Assembly (NCBI GenBank): GCA_964456525.1
Contig: CAYWAP010000042.1
Location: forward strand, 1-15,088
From: Onthomonas sp964456525
GTDB taxonomy: Bacteria > Bacillota > Clostridia > Oscillospirales > Oscillospiraceae
Length of the DNA: 15,088 nucleotides
Direction: 5' to 3'
Shown here: one piece after another, positions 1 through 6,193 of the stretch
Layout of the letters: every line of letters starts with the position of its first letter
Numbering within the stretch: position 1 is the stretch's first letter
Program-made: the position numbers and the translations under genes
Notes under the pieces: generated by a model
The model's input: only the letters and a program-made list of their open reading frames with translations
What the model was told of the DNA's origin: nothing
The model's database searches: none

Positions 1-134
1 AGGAAGTGAAGAGCGTGGTGTTCCGGTATATTCACTACTATAACTTGCGCCGCATTTCCTCCGTCACCGGCGGCCTTCCACCGGTGGTCTATAGAGAGCG
101 CTACCTGCGCACTGCGGCGCAGACTGTGGCCTGA
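1..134 (+). CDS. IS3-family transposase, C-terminal fragment (cut by window edge)
   Basis: The plus-strand frame beginning at base 3 is open from the window edge to a TGA at 132-134 and gives 43 residues. They include the pattern YIHYYNLRRI followed by GGLPPVVYR, which matches the end of the rve integrase domain of IS3/IS150-type OrfB transposases, where a YxxYN motif and a 'PxxYR' stretch close the protein. The enzyme would cut and join DNA ends during transposition. Only the C-terminus is visible, so I cannot say whether the copy is intact. No terminal inverted repeat could be matched because the left end of the element lies outside the window. Confidence 0.7.
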   Translation, partial: EVKSVVFRYIHYYNLRRISSVTGGLPPVVYRERYLRTAAQTVA

Positions 135-388
135 GTAAATATTTCCAGTGCGAAACTTGCCTTGCAATTGGCGACTAAACTTTTTTTGACAACTCCACCT
201 TGTCTACTTAAGGGGAATCATATCAAAAGTCAGGGAGCTCTTTTTGCTTTACTTCTCTTTGTCCGGCTGCTTTTTGAATTCTTCCACCAGGAGGTCGCTC
301 AGTTCCTGAGATGGAACGACCTTGTGCCAGTGGCGTATCAATCTCAGGGGAGCGATAGCGCCAGCGGTCGGAGCTGGTCAGATTGTTT
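135..388. other. Gene-poor stretch between transposase tail and XRE gene; possible decayed coding end
   Basis: This stretch should contain the right end of the IS3-type element. A run near 186-212 (TGACAACTCCACC, then TTGTCTACTT) resembles the ends of such elements but cannot be confirmed. On the minus strand an open frame at 249-377 gives 42 residues ending HWHKVVPSQELSDLLVEEF and then a short Lys/Glu-rich tail. It reads like a genuine protein C-terminus, but it has no start codon with a ribosome binding site and is bounded upstream by a TGA. It may be the remnant of a gene that once followed the XRE regulator. I see no RNA gene here. Confidence 0.3.
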
Positions 389-631
389 TTATTGAACTTC
401 CTGTTCCAAATTCCGGAACAACTCAGAGTTGAAGAAGTCCTCAATCGTGATTCCCAGACCATCACAGAGTTTCTTGATGGTCGAAACCGTGGTGCTGCGG
501 TTTCGGCCGCTGATGATATTGTTGACTGTGGATTGGGTCACACCGCTCATGCTACAGAGCTTGTTGATGGAAATATCGCGCTCACTGCACAGTTCCAGGA
601 TGCGCTCTTTCACAGCTTCGCCGATGTTCAT
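389..631 (-). CDS. Small XRE/Cro-C1 family transcriptional regulator
   Basis: An 80-residue protein consisting almost entirely of one helix-turn-helix domain (about residues 18-60: SINKLCSMSGVTQSTVNNII, then SGRNRSTTVSTI). It should bind DNA as a dimer. The start is placed at the ATG at 629-631 because AAGAGGTG lies six bases upstream (plus-strand 638-645); the longer reading begins with a GTG inside that ribosome binding site. The C-terminal segment (GLGITIEDFF) is typical of the short single-domain XRE proteins common in Clostridia. It is divergent from the SLOG gene, and a 33-bp palindrome between them is a natural operator. The family is clear; the target is inferred from position only. 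Confidence 0.88.
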   Translation of the reverse strand: MNIGEAVKERILELCSERDISINKLCSMSGVTQSTVNNIISGRNRSTTVSTIKKLCDGLGITIEDFFNSELFRNLEQEVQ

Positions 632-672
632 GGGTATCACCTCTTTTTACAGATGATGATACCCAGTTCCTC

Positions 673-702
673 TTGAAAAGATTAACCCTTTTGAGTTAAT
701 AT
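673..702 (+). promoter_or_regulatory. Promoter for the SLOG gene, overlapping the palindrome
   Basis: TTGAAA at 673-678 and TAATAT at 697-702 are separated by 18 bases, a reasonable sigma-A-type promoter. Transcription would begin near 709, leaving a leader of about 20 bases that contains GGAGGGG (717-723). The -10 element lies inside the palindrome at 684-716, so a protein bound there would block RNA polymerase. Confidence 0.55.
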
Positions 703-716
703 AACTCAAAAGAGTT
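684..716. promoter_or_regulatory. Palindromic operator candidate between XRE and SLOG genes
   Basis: The core is CTTTTGAGTTA (688-698), a three-base spacer ATA, and its exact reverse complement TAACTCAAAAG (702-712). The symmetry extends four further bases on each side (AACC against AGTT) with one mismatch, so 14 of 15 positions pair over 33 bp. It sits in the short region between the divergent regulator and SLOG genes and covers the SLOG -10 element. Autoregulation by the adjacent XRE protein is the simplest reading. Confidence 0.65.
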
Positions 717-728
717 GGAGGGGATCTG

Positions 729-1190
729 ATGGATGCGAAAAGCTGCTTTTTTATTGGACATCAGGAGGCATCGGAAGAAATTTATCCGGCATTGTATGCG
801 GCTGTTGAGCAACACATTGTCGAATATGGCGTCACAGAATTCATCGTCGGTCACTACGGCGGATTTGACCGCCTTGCAGCGTCAGCCGTCAAAGAAGCCA
901 GGCATTTCTATCCAGAGGTGAAACTCACGTTACTGTTGCCATACCATCCGGCAGAGAGGCCGATTTCAACGCCGGATGGATTTCATAACACATTTTATCC
1001 GCCTGGAATGGAGCGTGTTCCGCGCAAGGCCGCAATCGTGAGAGCGAACCGCTATGTTGTGGATCATGCAGATTATCTCATCGCCTATATCCGGCACCCT
1101 GCCAGCAATTCATGGGAGCTGGTGGAGTACGCAAAAAGGCGGGAAAAGAAGGGTTTCCTTTTTATAACATTGATAAAACCCAATGATTAG
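729..1190 (+). CDS. SLOG-family protein (DUF1273/YpsA-like)
   Basis: A 153-residue protein with a Rossmann-like SLOG fold. Near the N-terminus it has CFFIGHQEA, then FIVGHYGGFDRLAASAV (about residues 38-54), the Gly-rich nucleotide-binding region with the conserved 'GGFD', and later LLLPYHP. SLOG proteins are thought to bind nucleotides or nucleotide-derived ligands and often occur near mobile elements or stress systems; the exact ligand here is unknown. The start ATG has GGAGGGG (717-723) five bases upstream. The gene is alone on its strand and divergent from the small XRE regulator, with a shared palindrome. The family call is firm; the biological role is open. Confidence 0.82.
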   Translation: MDAKSCFFIGHQEASEEIYPALYAAVEQHIVEYGVTEFIVGHYGGFDRLAASAVKEARHFYPEVKLTLLLPYHPAERPISTPDGFHNTFYPPGMERVPRKAAIVRANRYVVDHADYLIAYIRHPASNSWELVEYAKRREKKGFLFITLIKPND

Positions 1191-1279
1191 ACCGGCGGTG
1201 TACTGGTATCGGCGCAGTTCCGGATTGGCAATGCGGCGGGGAGGAATGCCCCTATTTTCCGAAAAAAGTCAATGGGCCA
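1191..1279. other. Intergenic stretch after the SLOG gene
   Basis: There is no convincing gene. A weak hairpin (GGGG at 1238-1241 with CCCC at 1249-1252) followed by TATTTT could end SLOG transcription, but a four-pair stem is marginal. GC content rises from here towards the amidotransferase gene, which marks a compositional change from the XRE/SLOG module. Confidence 0.3.
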
Positions 1280-1308
1280 TTGTAATTTCCCGCTCGCAGC
1301 CGTATACT
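1280..1308 (+). promoter_or_regulatory. Sigma-A-type promoter ahead of a structured leader
   Basis: TTGTAA (1280-1285) and TATACT (1303-1308) are separated by exactly 17 bases. The predicted start point, about 1315, falls six bases before the left strand of the closing stem of the potential structured RNA at 1321-1413, so the transcript would begin almost exactly with that structure. Confidence 0.6.
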
Positions 1309-1320
1309 ACATTTATATTA

Positions 1321-1413
1321 GCCTTGCGGAAAAGGGATAGACCTTGCCCATCCCGTTCTGCTTTCCGGGAGGAGTAACCCGGAGGCGGGCGGCGTTTCCC
1401 CCCGCCGCAAGGC
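1321..1413 (+). ncRNA. Candidate structured leader RNA (multibranched; riboswitch-like)
   Basis: Bases 1321-1329 (GCCTTGCGG) are the exact reverse complement of 1405-1413 (CCGCAAGGC) and can form a closing stem. Inside it are three hairpins in series: GGGAT 1334-1338 with ATCCC 1350-1354; TCCGGG 1364-1369 with CCCGGA 1378-1383 around the loop AGGAGTAA; and CGGG 1386-1389 with CCCG 1401-1404 (six pairs, 1384-1389 with 1401-1406, if the closing stem gives up two). The second and third hairpins are directly adjacent, as in a stacked multi-helix junction. A good promoter ends just upstream and the amidotransferase gene begins 83 bases downstream. I do not recognise it as any known riboswitch class. 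GC-rich DNA can pair by chance and part may be coding, so the call is tentative. Confidence 0.4.
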
Positions 1414-1525
1414 GTGCTTTCCCATTGACGTGGAGTCCTTGTCCGGGGAGCTGTACGCCCGGTTCGCCCTGGATTATCTGAAAGGAGAGGCTGCCTATGA
1501 AACCCAAGATTCTGATCTCCAGTGA
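1322..1525 (+). pseudogene. Open frame overlapping the leader and the amidotransferase start; end of a lost or short gene
   Basis: From the codon after a TAG at 1319-1321 the frame is open to a TGA at 1523-1525, overlapping the next gene by 29 bases. The last third reads FPIDVESLSGELYARFALDY then LKGEAAYE, with mostly G or C at third codon positions, as expected for real coding sequence in this region. There is no ATG in frame; the only ordinary starts are GTG at 1430 and TTG at 1439, both without a clear ribosome binding site. It may be the truncated 3' end of a gene once translationally coupled to the amidotransferase, or a short leader peptide. I could not assign a family. Confidence 0.35.
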
Positions 1526-2162
1526 GCGCGGCGATGACTGCGCCAGCTATACCGCCGCCATCCTGGCCGCCGGAGGGCTGCCCACGGTGGCCTACTGCCC
1601 CCAGTTCTCCCCGGACTACGACGGGCTGCTCCTATCCGGCGGCGGAGACATTGCACCCCACCTGTTTGCGGCTGAGGATCAGGGCTCTCAGATCATTGAC
1701 TACGATCGGGATTTGGCCGAGTTGGAGCTGCTGAGGGCCTTCCTGGCCCTGGGCAAGCCGGTGCTGGGCATTTGCCGGGGCCATCAGGTTATCAACGTAG
1801 GTCTGGGCGGCACCCTGGTTCAGCACATCGGGGATGAACTGTGCCGTTTCCACCGCCGCACTCCAGATCACGAGGGGGACAAAGTACATTCCGTTTACAG
1901 CGCCCCGGATAGCTGGTACCGCCAGACCTACGGCACGGTGTTCTCCGTCAACAGCGCCCACCACCAGGGGCTGGACAAATTGGGGGATGGGCTGTACCCG
2001 GTGCTGTGGTCGGAGTCGGGCATCGTGGAGGCGTTGGAACACCGGGATTTCCCGTTGATCTCCGTCCAGTTCCATCCGGAGCGGATGACCGGGGACAGTC
2101 GCAGGCCGGACACCGTGGACGGCGGGAATGTCTTCCAGCGGTATCTGTCCCTGTTCCAATAA
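1497..2162 (+). CDS. Peptidase C26 / class I glutamine amidotransferase-like hydrolase (gamma-glutamyl-GABA hydrolase type)
   Basis: A 221-residue protein of the PuuD-like family, which hydrolyses gamma-glutamyl amide bonds in the cytoplasm. The triad is visible: the nucleophile Cys93 in GICRGHQ, and His193 with Glu195 in QFHPE near the C-terminus. The LLLSGGGDIAPHLF segment (about residues 44-57) is typical of the family's Gly-rich oxyanion-hole region. At 221 residues it is somewhat shorter than E. coli PuuD, about 250. The ATG has AAGGAGAGG (1482-1490) six bases upstream. It follows the candidate structured leader and is closed by hairpins after 2162. The exact substrate (gamma-glutamyl-GABA or another gamma-glutamyl compound) cannot be told from sequence, and no other putrescine-pathway gene is nearby. 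Confidence 0.88.
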   Translation: MKPKILISSERGDDCASYTAAILAAGGLPTVAYCPQFSPDYDGLLLSGGGDIAPHLFAAEDQGSQIIDYDRDLAELELLRAFLALGKPVLGICRGHQVINVGLGGTLVQHIGDELCRFHRRTPDHEGDKVHSVYSAPDSWYRQTYGTVFSVNSAHHQGLDKLGDGLYPVLWSESGIVEALEHRDFPLISVQFHPERMTGDSRRPDTVDGGNVFQRYLSLFQ

Positions 2163-2174
2163 GCACGGCAAAAT

Positions 2175-2250
2175 GCCGGACGGTTTATTTGCCGTCCGGC
2201 CCAGACTGTCTGGAAACCCGGTTTCTGCGTCAAGCATGAGCCGGGTTTTT
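2175..2250 (+). terminator. Paired hairpins after the amidotransferase gene
   Basis: The first hairpin is a perfect 9-bp stem: GCCGGACGG (2175-2183) with CCGTCCGGC (2192-2200), eight-base loop, no following T run. The second pairs AAACCCGG (2214-2221) with CCGGGTTT (2241-2248) and runs into TT, giving five consecutive T at 2246-2250. The second looks like an intrinsic terminator; the first may help or may stabilise the 3' end. Confidence 0.6.
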
Positions 2251-2358
2251 GACGTATATCAGACAGGAAAAAGAAGAAGGCAAAGGAAAAAGCAGGCTCC
2301 CTGACGCCGGATCACTGAGCGGTTACACAAAGATAAATCCTTAAAAAGATGTAAAAAC

Positions 2359-2387
2359 TCGACAAAAGAGAAAGTATTCGCTATAAT
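2359..2387 (+). promoter_or_regulatory. Promoter of the ABC transporter gene
   Basis: TCGACA (2359-2364) and a perfect TATAAT (2382-2387) lie 17 bases apart. The predicted start near 2394 leaves a leader of about 60 bases. The surrounding stretch 2251-2454 holds no gene; it is A-rich before the promoter. Confidence 0.75.
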
Positions 2388-2454
2388 AGTGACATTGAGA
2401 GTTGGGGGAGAAAATCTGGTGCTTGCAATGTAAAACGTGAAAGGGGATGCATAT

Positions 2455-5400
2455 ATGCTTCAGATTAAGAATATCTGCAAAGAATACCGCACCGGAACCC
2501 TCGTCCAGAAAGCACTGGACGGAGTCAGTTTGAATTTAAGGGACAACGAATTTGTCGCAATCCTTGGCCCCAGCGGCTCGGGAAAGACAACGCTCCTGAA
2601 CATCATAGGCGGCCTTGACCGGTACGACAGCGGGGATTTGATCATCAACGGGATTTCTACAAAGAGATATAAAGACAGAGACTGGGATTCCTACCGGAAC
2701 CATACCATAGGATTTGTATTCCAGAGTTATAATCTGATCCCCCATCAGACCCTTCTTGCCAATGTGGAGCTGGCGCTGACGATCTCAGGCGTGGGAAAAA
2801 CAGAGCGCCGTGCGCGTGCGCAAAAGGCGCTGGAGCAGGTCGGGCTTGGGAACCAGGTGCATAAAAAGCCGAATCAGCTCTCAGGCGGGCAGATGCAGAG
2901 AGTGGCGATCGCCCGGGCCCTCGTCAACGATCCGGATATCCTGCTGGCGGATGAGCCGACGGGAGCCCTGGACAGTGATACCAGTGTACAGGTCATGGAA
3001 CTGCTCAAACAGGTGGCCCAGGACCGGCTTGTGGTCATGGTCACGCACAATCCGGAACTGGCCCATGAGTATGCAACCCGGATTGTCAACCTCAGAGACG
3101 GAAAAATCCGCTCGGACAGCGATCCCTATCGCGTGAATGAAGCGAAGCTGACCCGACCGGAGCATAAAAACATGGGGAAGTCATCCATGTCCTTCCGCAC
3201 AGCGCTGTCACTGAGCTTTAACAACCTGAGGACAAAGAAGGCCCGGACCCTTCTGACGGCGTTTGCCGGCTCAATCGGAATCATCGGTATTGCGCTGATC
3301 CTGTCGCTGTCCACGGGAGTGAACAATTATATCGAGCAGATAGAGGAAGAGACCCTCTCCGAGTATCCGCTTCAGATCCAGAGTACGGGATTTGATCTTT
3401 CGTCTATTATGGATACGGCAGGGGGTTCCACCACCGAAGAAGATGGCGCCATCTATGTGATCGAGACGGTGACAAATCTGTTTTCCACAATGGACTCCAA
3501 TGACCTTGAGGCATTGAAGGCCTATCTTGACAGCGGCGAAAGCGGGATTGAGGAATACATCACCGCGATTGAATATTCCTATGATGTGGAACCTCAGATT
3601 TATATGGAATATGGGGATGACATCAGACAGGTCAATCCCGGCAGTTTTCTCAGTTCCCTTGGAATCAGTTCCTCATCCAGTTCCAGTATCATGTCCTCTC
3701 TGCTGAGTACAAACGTATTCTATGAGATGCCTGAAAATGAACAGCTCTATGAGAATCAGTACGATGTGAAAGCGGGGCGCTGGCCCGAGAGCTATAATGA
3801 ATGTGTGCTTGTGCTGACCTCCCAGGGGGGCATCAGCGATTTTCTGCTTTATACGTTGGGGCTGCGGGACCCCTTGGAGCTGGATGAGATGATCGAACAG
3901 TTTATCAGCGGAGAGGATGTGGACGTCCAGGACGACCTGGGGACGTATGACTATGAGGATATACTCGGCATCACATTCAAGCTGGTAAACAGCGCGGACT
4001 ATTACGTGTATGACAGCCAGTACGGCGTGTGGACGGACAAGAGCGGCGATGAAGATTATCTGCGTGACCTGGTAGAAAACGGGGAGGAACTCACCATCGT
4101 GGGGATTGTGCAGCCGTCGGAAGACGCCAACGCGTCCTCGCTGAGCGCGGGAATCAATTATCCGGCGTCTCTGACAGAATATATCGTCGAATCTGCCGCT
4201 GAGACGGAGATTGTAAAGCAGCAGATGGCGGATTCCTCCGTCAATGTATTTACGGGGGAAGCATTTGGCGAAGAGAGTTCGGATGATTTTGACATGGAAT
4301 CTCTTGTCACAATCGACGCGGATAAACTGCAGGAAGCCATCAGCTTTGATGAGGAGGCGTTTGCCGGTCTTGGGGATTCCCTGGATTTTTCCGATGTGTT
4401 CAGCAGCGTGGGCGATTCCGTAGATCTCTCCGACATGATCGATCTCTCCGGGATCACCATCGACCTGCCGGATATGGAGCAGATGGAGCTGGGCGATATG
4501 ATGGGGAGCTTTGATCTTTCCATCACCTCTGGGGACTTCTCCCAGTTGACGGAAAGTCTTATGGAGGGATATGCGGAATATGCGAAAGACCATTTGGAGA
4601 TTGATTACTCCGGTCTGGCGGAAAGTTTTCAGGACTATCTGAAGACAGACGCCGCCCAAGCTGTGATAAAAGCGGAAATCCTGCAGATCATTGAGGCAGG
4701 CGGCGGGGTCAGCGTGACCTCCAGTCAGATCAGTGCCCTGCTCTCAGAGCTGAAATCCGGCTTTGTCAGCTATATCGGCGCTGTTTCGGCGCCGGAGGAG
4801 GGGTGGACGGCCGAGACGCTCTATGAGGAATTGGAAGCATATGTGCAGACGGACGCTGTGCTTGAAACCATCAACACGTGGATGGGCGATCGACTCACAG
4901 AGGCCCTTCAGAATATGACCGTGAGCGACGCTCAGATTACAGAACTTGCGGCCGCTCTGGCAGCGGGCTATCAGCAGTATGCCGGAGATGAAGGCGGTCT
5001 GGATCTTACCCAGATCGGGCAGAGCTTTTCGGACTATCTGGAGACGGACGCCGCCCAGGAGATTATTTCAGAGGGGATTGCCTTTGCGGTGGATATGGAT
5101 GCAGTGGAATCCCAGATTACTTCCTCGGTAGAAAGCTATGTGCAAAGCATCATGACTGCATATGGAAATGCGATCAGCGAGGCCATGGAAAGTCAAATAT
5201 CCTCTGCCATGAGCCAGATGATGAGCCAGATCACCTCAGGCATGAGCAGCGCGATGAGCCAGGCGATGACAGAGGCAATGGCCGAGATGAGCAGCAGCCT
5301 GGAAGACGCCTTGAGCATTGATGTGGACGCGTTCGCGGAAGCCTTTGAGATGAATATGACAGGGGACGAATTGATCGAACTGATGACGTCGATGAGTTCG

Positions 5401-6036
5401 AGCGAGAGCACAACCTATGAGAGCAATTTGAGCGCTCTGGGATATGTGGACTTTGACGTGCCCAGCGGGATCGATATCTACCCGAAGGATTTTGCGAGCA
5501 AAGAAGCGGTGATCAGTATTCTGGACGAATACAACAGCCGTATGGAAGAGGAAGGGAATGAGGATCAGGTCATCACCTACACGGACGTTGTGGGGACGCT
5601 GATGTCGTCTGTGACGGATATTATCGACATCATCAGTTACGTGCTGATCGCCTTTGTGGCGATTTCCCTGATTGTATCCTCCATTATGATCGGAGTGATC
5701 ACCTATATCAGCGTGCTGGAGCGGAAGAAGGAGATCGGTATCCTGCGCGCCATCGGCGCGTCGAAGCGAAATATCTCACAGGTATTCAACGCGGAGACGT
5801 TTATCATCGGATTCTGCGCGGGGGCGCTGGGAATCCTCATAGCCCTGCTTCTCCTCATACCGGGTAACGCGCTGATCCACTACCTGGCGGGAACCACTTC
5901 CGTCAACGCGGTGCTTCCGGTGCTGCCCGCCGTGGTTCTGATCCTTTTGAGCGTTGTGCTCACCCTGATCGGCGGCCTGATTCCGTCGAAGAAAGCGGCC
6001 AAGAGCGATCCCGTGACGGCTCTGCGCACGGAGTGA
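2455..6036 (+). CDS. Fused ABC transporter: ATPase plus FtsX/MacB-type permease with very large external domain
   Basis: A 1193-residue protein with both halves of a MacB/FtsX-type transporter in one chain. The ATPase (about 1-225) has Walker A GPSGSGKT (38-45), the Q-loop region FVFQSYNLIP, signature LSGGQMQRVAIARA, Walker B ILLADEPTGALD and H-loop VMVTHNPEL. TM1 lies at about 265-287; three more membrane segments occupy about 1060-1087, 1116-1137 and 1153-1178, with the FtsX motif ERKKEIGILRAIGASKRNI between them. The approximately 770 residues between TM1 and TM2 should lie outside the membrane and include repeats and a Met/Ser/Gln-rich segment. Such systems usually move peptides, lipoproteins or drugs, or transmit mechanical force; the substrate here is unknown. 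The start is set at ATG 2455 because AAAGGGG (2440-2446) lies eight bases upstream; the GTG at 2437 precedes that site. Confidence 0.93.
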   Translation: MLQIKNICKEYRTGTLVQKALDGVSLNLRDNEFVAILGPSGSGKTTLLNIIGGLDRYDSGDLIINGISTKRYKDRDWDSYRNHTIGFVFQSYNLIPHQTLLANVELALTISGVGKTERRARAQKALEQVGLGNQVHKKPNQLSGGQMQRVAIARALVNDPDILLADEPTGALDSDTSVQVMELLKQVAQDRLVVMVTHNPELAHEYATRIVNLRDGKIRSDSDPYRVNEAKLTRPEHKNMGKSSMSFRTALSLSFNNLRTKKARTLLTAFAGSIGIIGIALILSLSTGVNNYIEQIEEETLSEYPLQIQSTGFDLSSIMDTAGGSTTEEDGAIYVIETVTNLFSTMDSNDLEALKAYLDSGESGIEEYITAIEYSYDVEPQIYMEYGDDIRQVNPGSFLSSLGISSSSSSSIMSSLLSTNVFYEMPENEQLYENQYDVKAGRWPESYNECVLVLTSQGGISDFLLYTLGLRDPLELDEMIEQFISGEDVDVQDDLGTYDYEDILGITFKLVNSADYYVYDSQYGVWTDKSGDEDYLRDLVENGEELTIVGIVQPSEDANASSLSAGINYPASLTEYIVESAAETEIVKQQMADSSVNVFTGEAFGEESSDDFDMESLVTIDADKLQEAISFDEEAFAGLGDSLDFSDVFSSVGDSVDLSDMIDLSGITIDLPDMEQMELGDMMGSFDLSITSGDFSQLTESLMEGYAEYAKDHLEIDYSGLAESFQDYLKTDAAQAVIKAEILQIIEAGGGVSVTSSQISALLSELKSGFVSYIGAVSAPEEGWTAETLYEELEAYVQTDAVLETINTWMGDRLTEALQNMTVSDAQITELAAALAAGYQQYAGDEGGLDLTQIGQSFSDYLETDAAQEIISEGIAFAVDMDAVESQITSSVESYVQSIMTAYGNAISEAMESQISSAMSQMMSQITSGMSSAMSQAMTEAMAEMSSSLEDALSIDVDAFAEAFEMNMTGDELIELMTSMSSSESTTYESNLSALGYVDFDVPSGIDIYPKDFASKEAVISILDEYNSRMEEEGNEDQVITYTDVVGTLMSSVTDIIDIISYVLIAFVAISLIVSSIMIGVITYISVLERKKEIGILRAIGASKRNISQVFNAETFIIGFCAGALGILIALLLLIPGNALIHYLAGTTSVNAVLPVLPAVVLILLSVVLTLIGGLIPSKKAAKSDPVTALRTE
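4558..5079 (+). repeat. Internal protein repeats in the external domain of the ABC permease
   Basis: Three related units in the protein: residues 702-742 (LMEGYAEYAK... then SFQDYLKTDAAQAVI), about 766-814 (LKSGFVSYIG... then LEAYVQTDAVLETI) and 835-875 (LAAGYQQYAG... then SFSDYLETDAAQEII). The shared pattern is L-x2-G-[YF]-x2-Y, a short spacer, then a Y-[LV]-x-T-D-A segment. Units begin 64 and 69 residues apart. They suggest an elongated helical extracellular stalk built by internal duplication. Confidence 0.7.
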
Positions 6037-6104
6037 CCTGTGGACTGAGGCCCGCCTTTCGTGGCCCATGGCGTCCAAAGTGATAGAAATCTTCGTCAAT
6101 AGCG

Positions 6105-6153
6105 AAAACATAAACCCCCTCTGCGCCCCTGTCAATAAGGGCTCAGAGGGGGG
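6105..6153 (-). terminator. Terminator of the NmrA-like gene (possibly bidirectional)
   Basis: CCCCCTCTG (6115-6123) pairs perfectly with CAGAGGGGG (6144-6152); an inner CCC/GGG can extend it. Read on the minus strand, the stem is followed by TTTATGTTTT, fitting an intrinsic terminator about 40 bases past the NmrA-like stop codon. On the plus strand it lies about 80 bases after the ABC gene and lacks a T run, so any effect on that gene would be weaker. Confidence 0.65.
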
Positions 6154-6193
6154 ATGAGAAAGAGCGGGCTGCTGGCCGGGGAATCAATCCCGC

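Noticed and set aside
223..465. An 80-codon minus-strand frame overlapping the XRE gene
   Set aside because: It overlaps a well-supported XRE gene in another frame, has low-complexity Arg/Pro-rich composition, and lacks a ribosome binding site.
1183..1377. A 64-codon plus-strand frame after the SLOG gene
   Set aside because: It spans the promoter and the structured leader, has no ribosome binding site, and its product resembles no family.
1632..2237. A 201-codon minus-strand frame opposite the amidotransferase
   Set aside because: The plus strand carries the complete catalytic triad of the C26 family; the minus-strand product has no domain and runs through the hairpins after the gene.
2437..2454. 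Earlier GTG start for the ABC transporter
   Set aside because: The ribosome binding site AAAGGGG lies between this GTG and the ATG at 2455, so it serves the ATG.
3673..4659. A 328-codon minus-strand frame inside the ABC transporter gene
   Set aside because: It is antisense to the continuous 1193-residue transporter and shows no family features.
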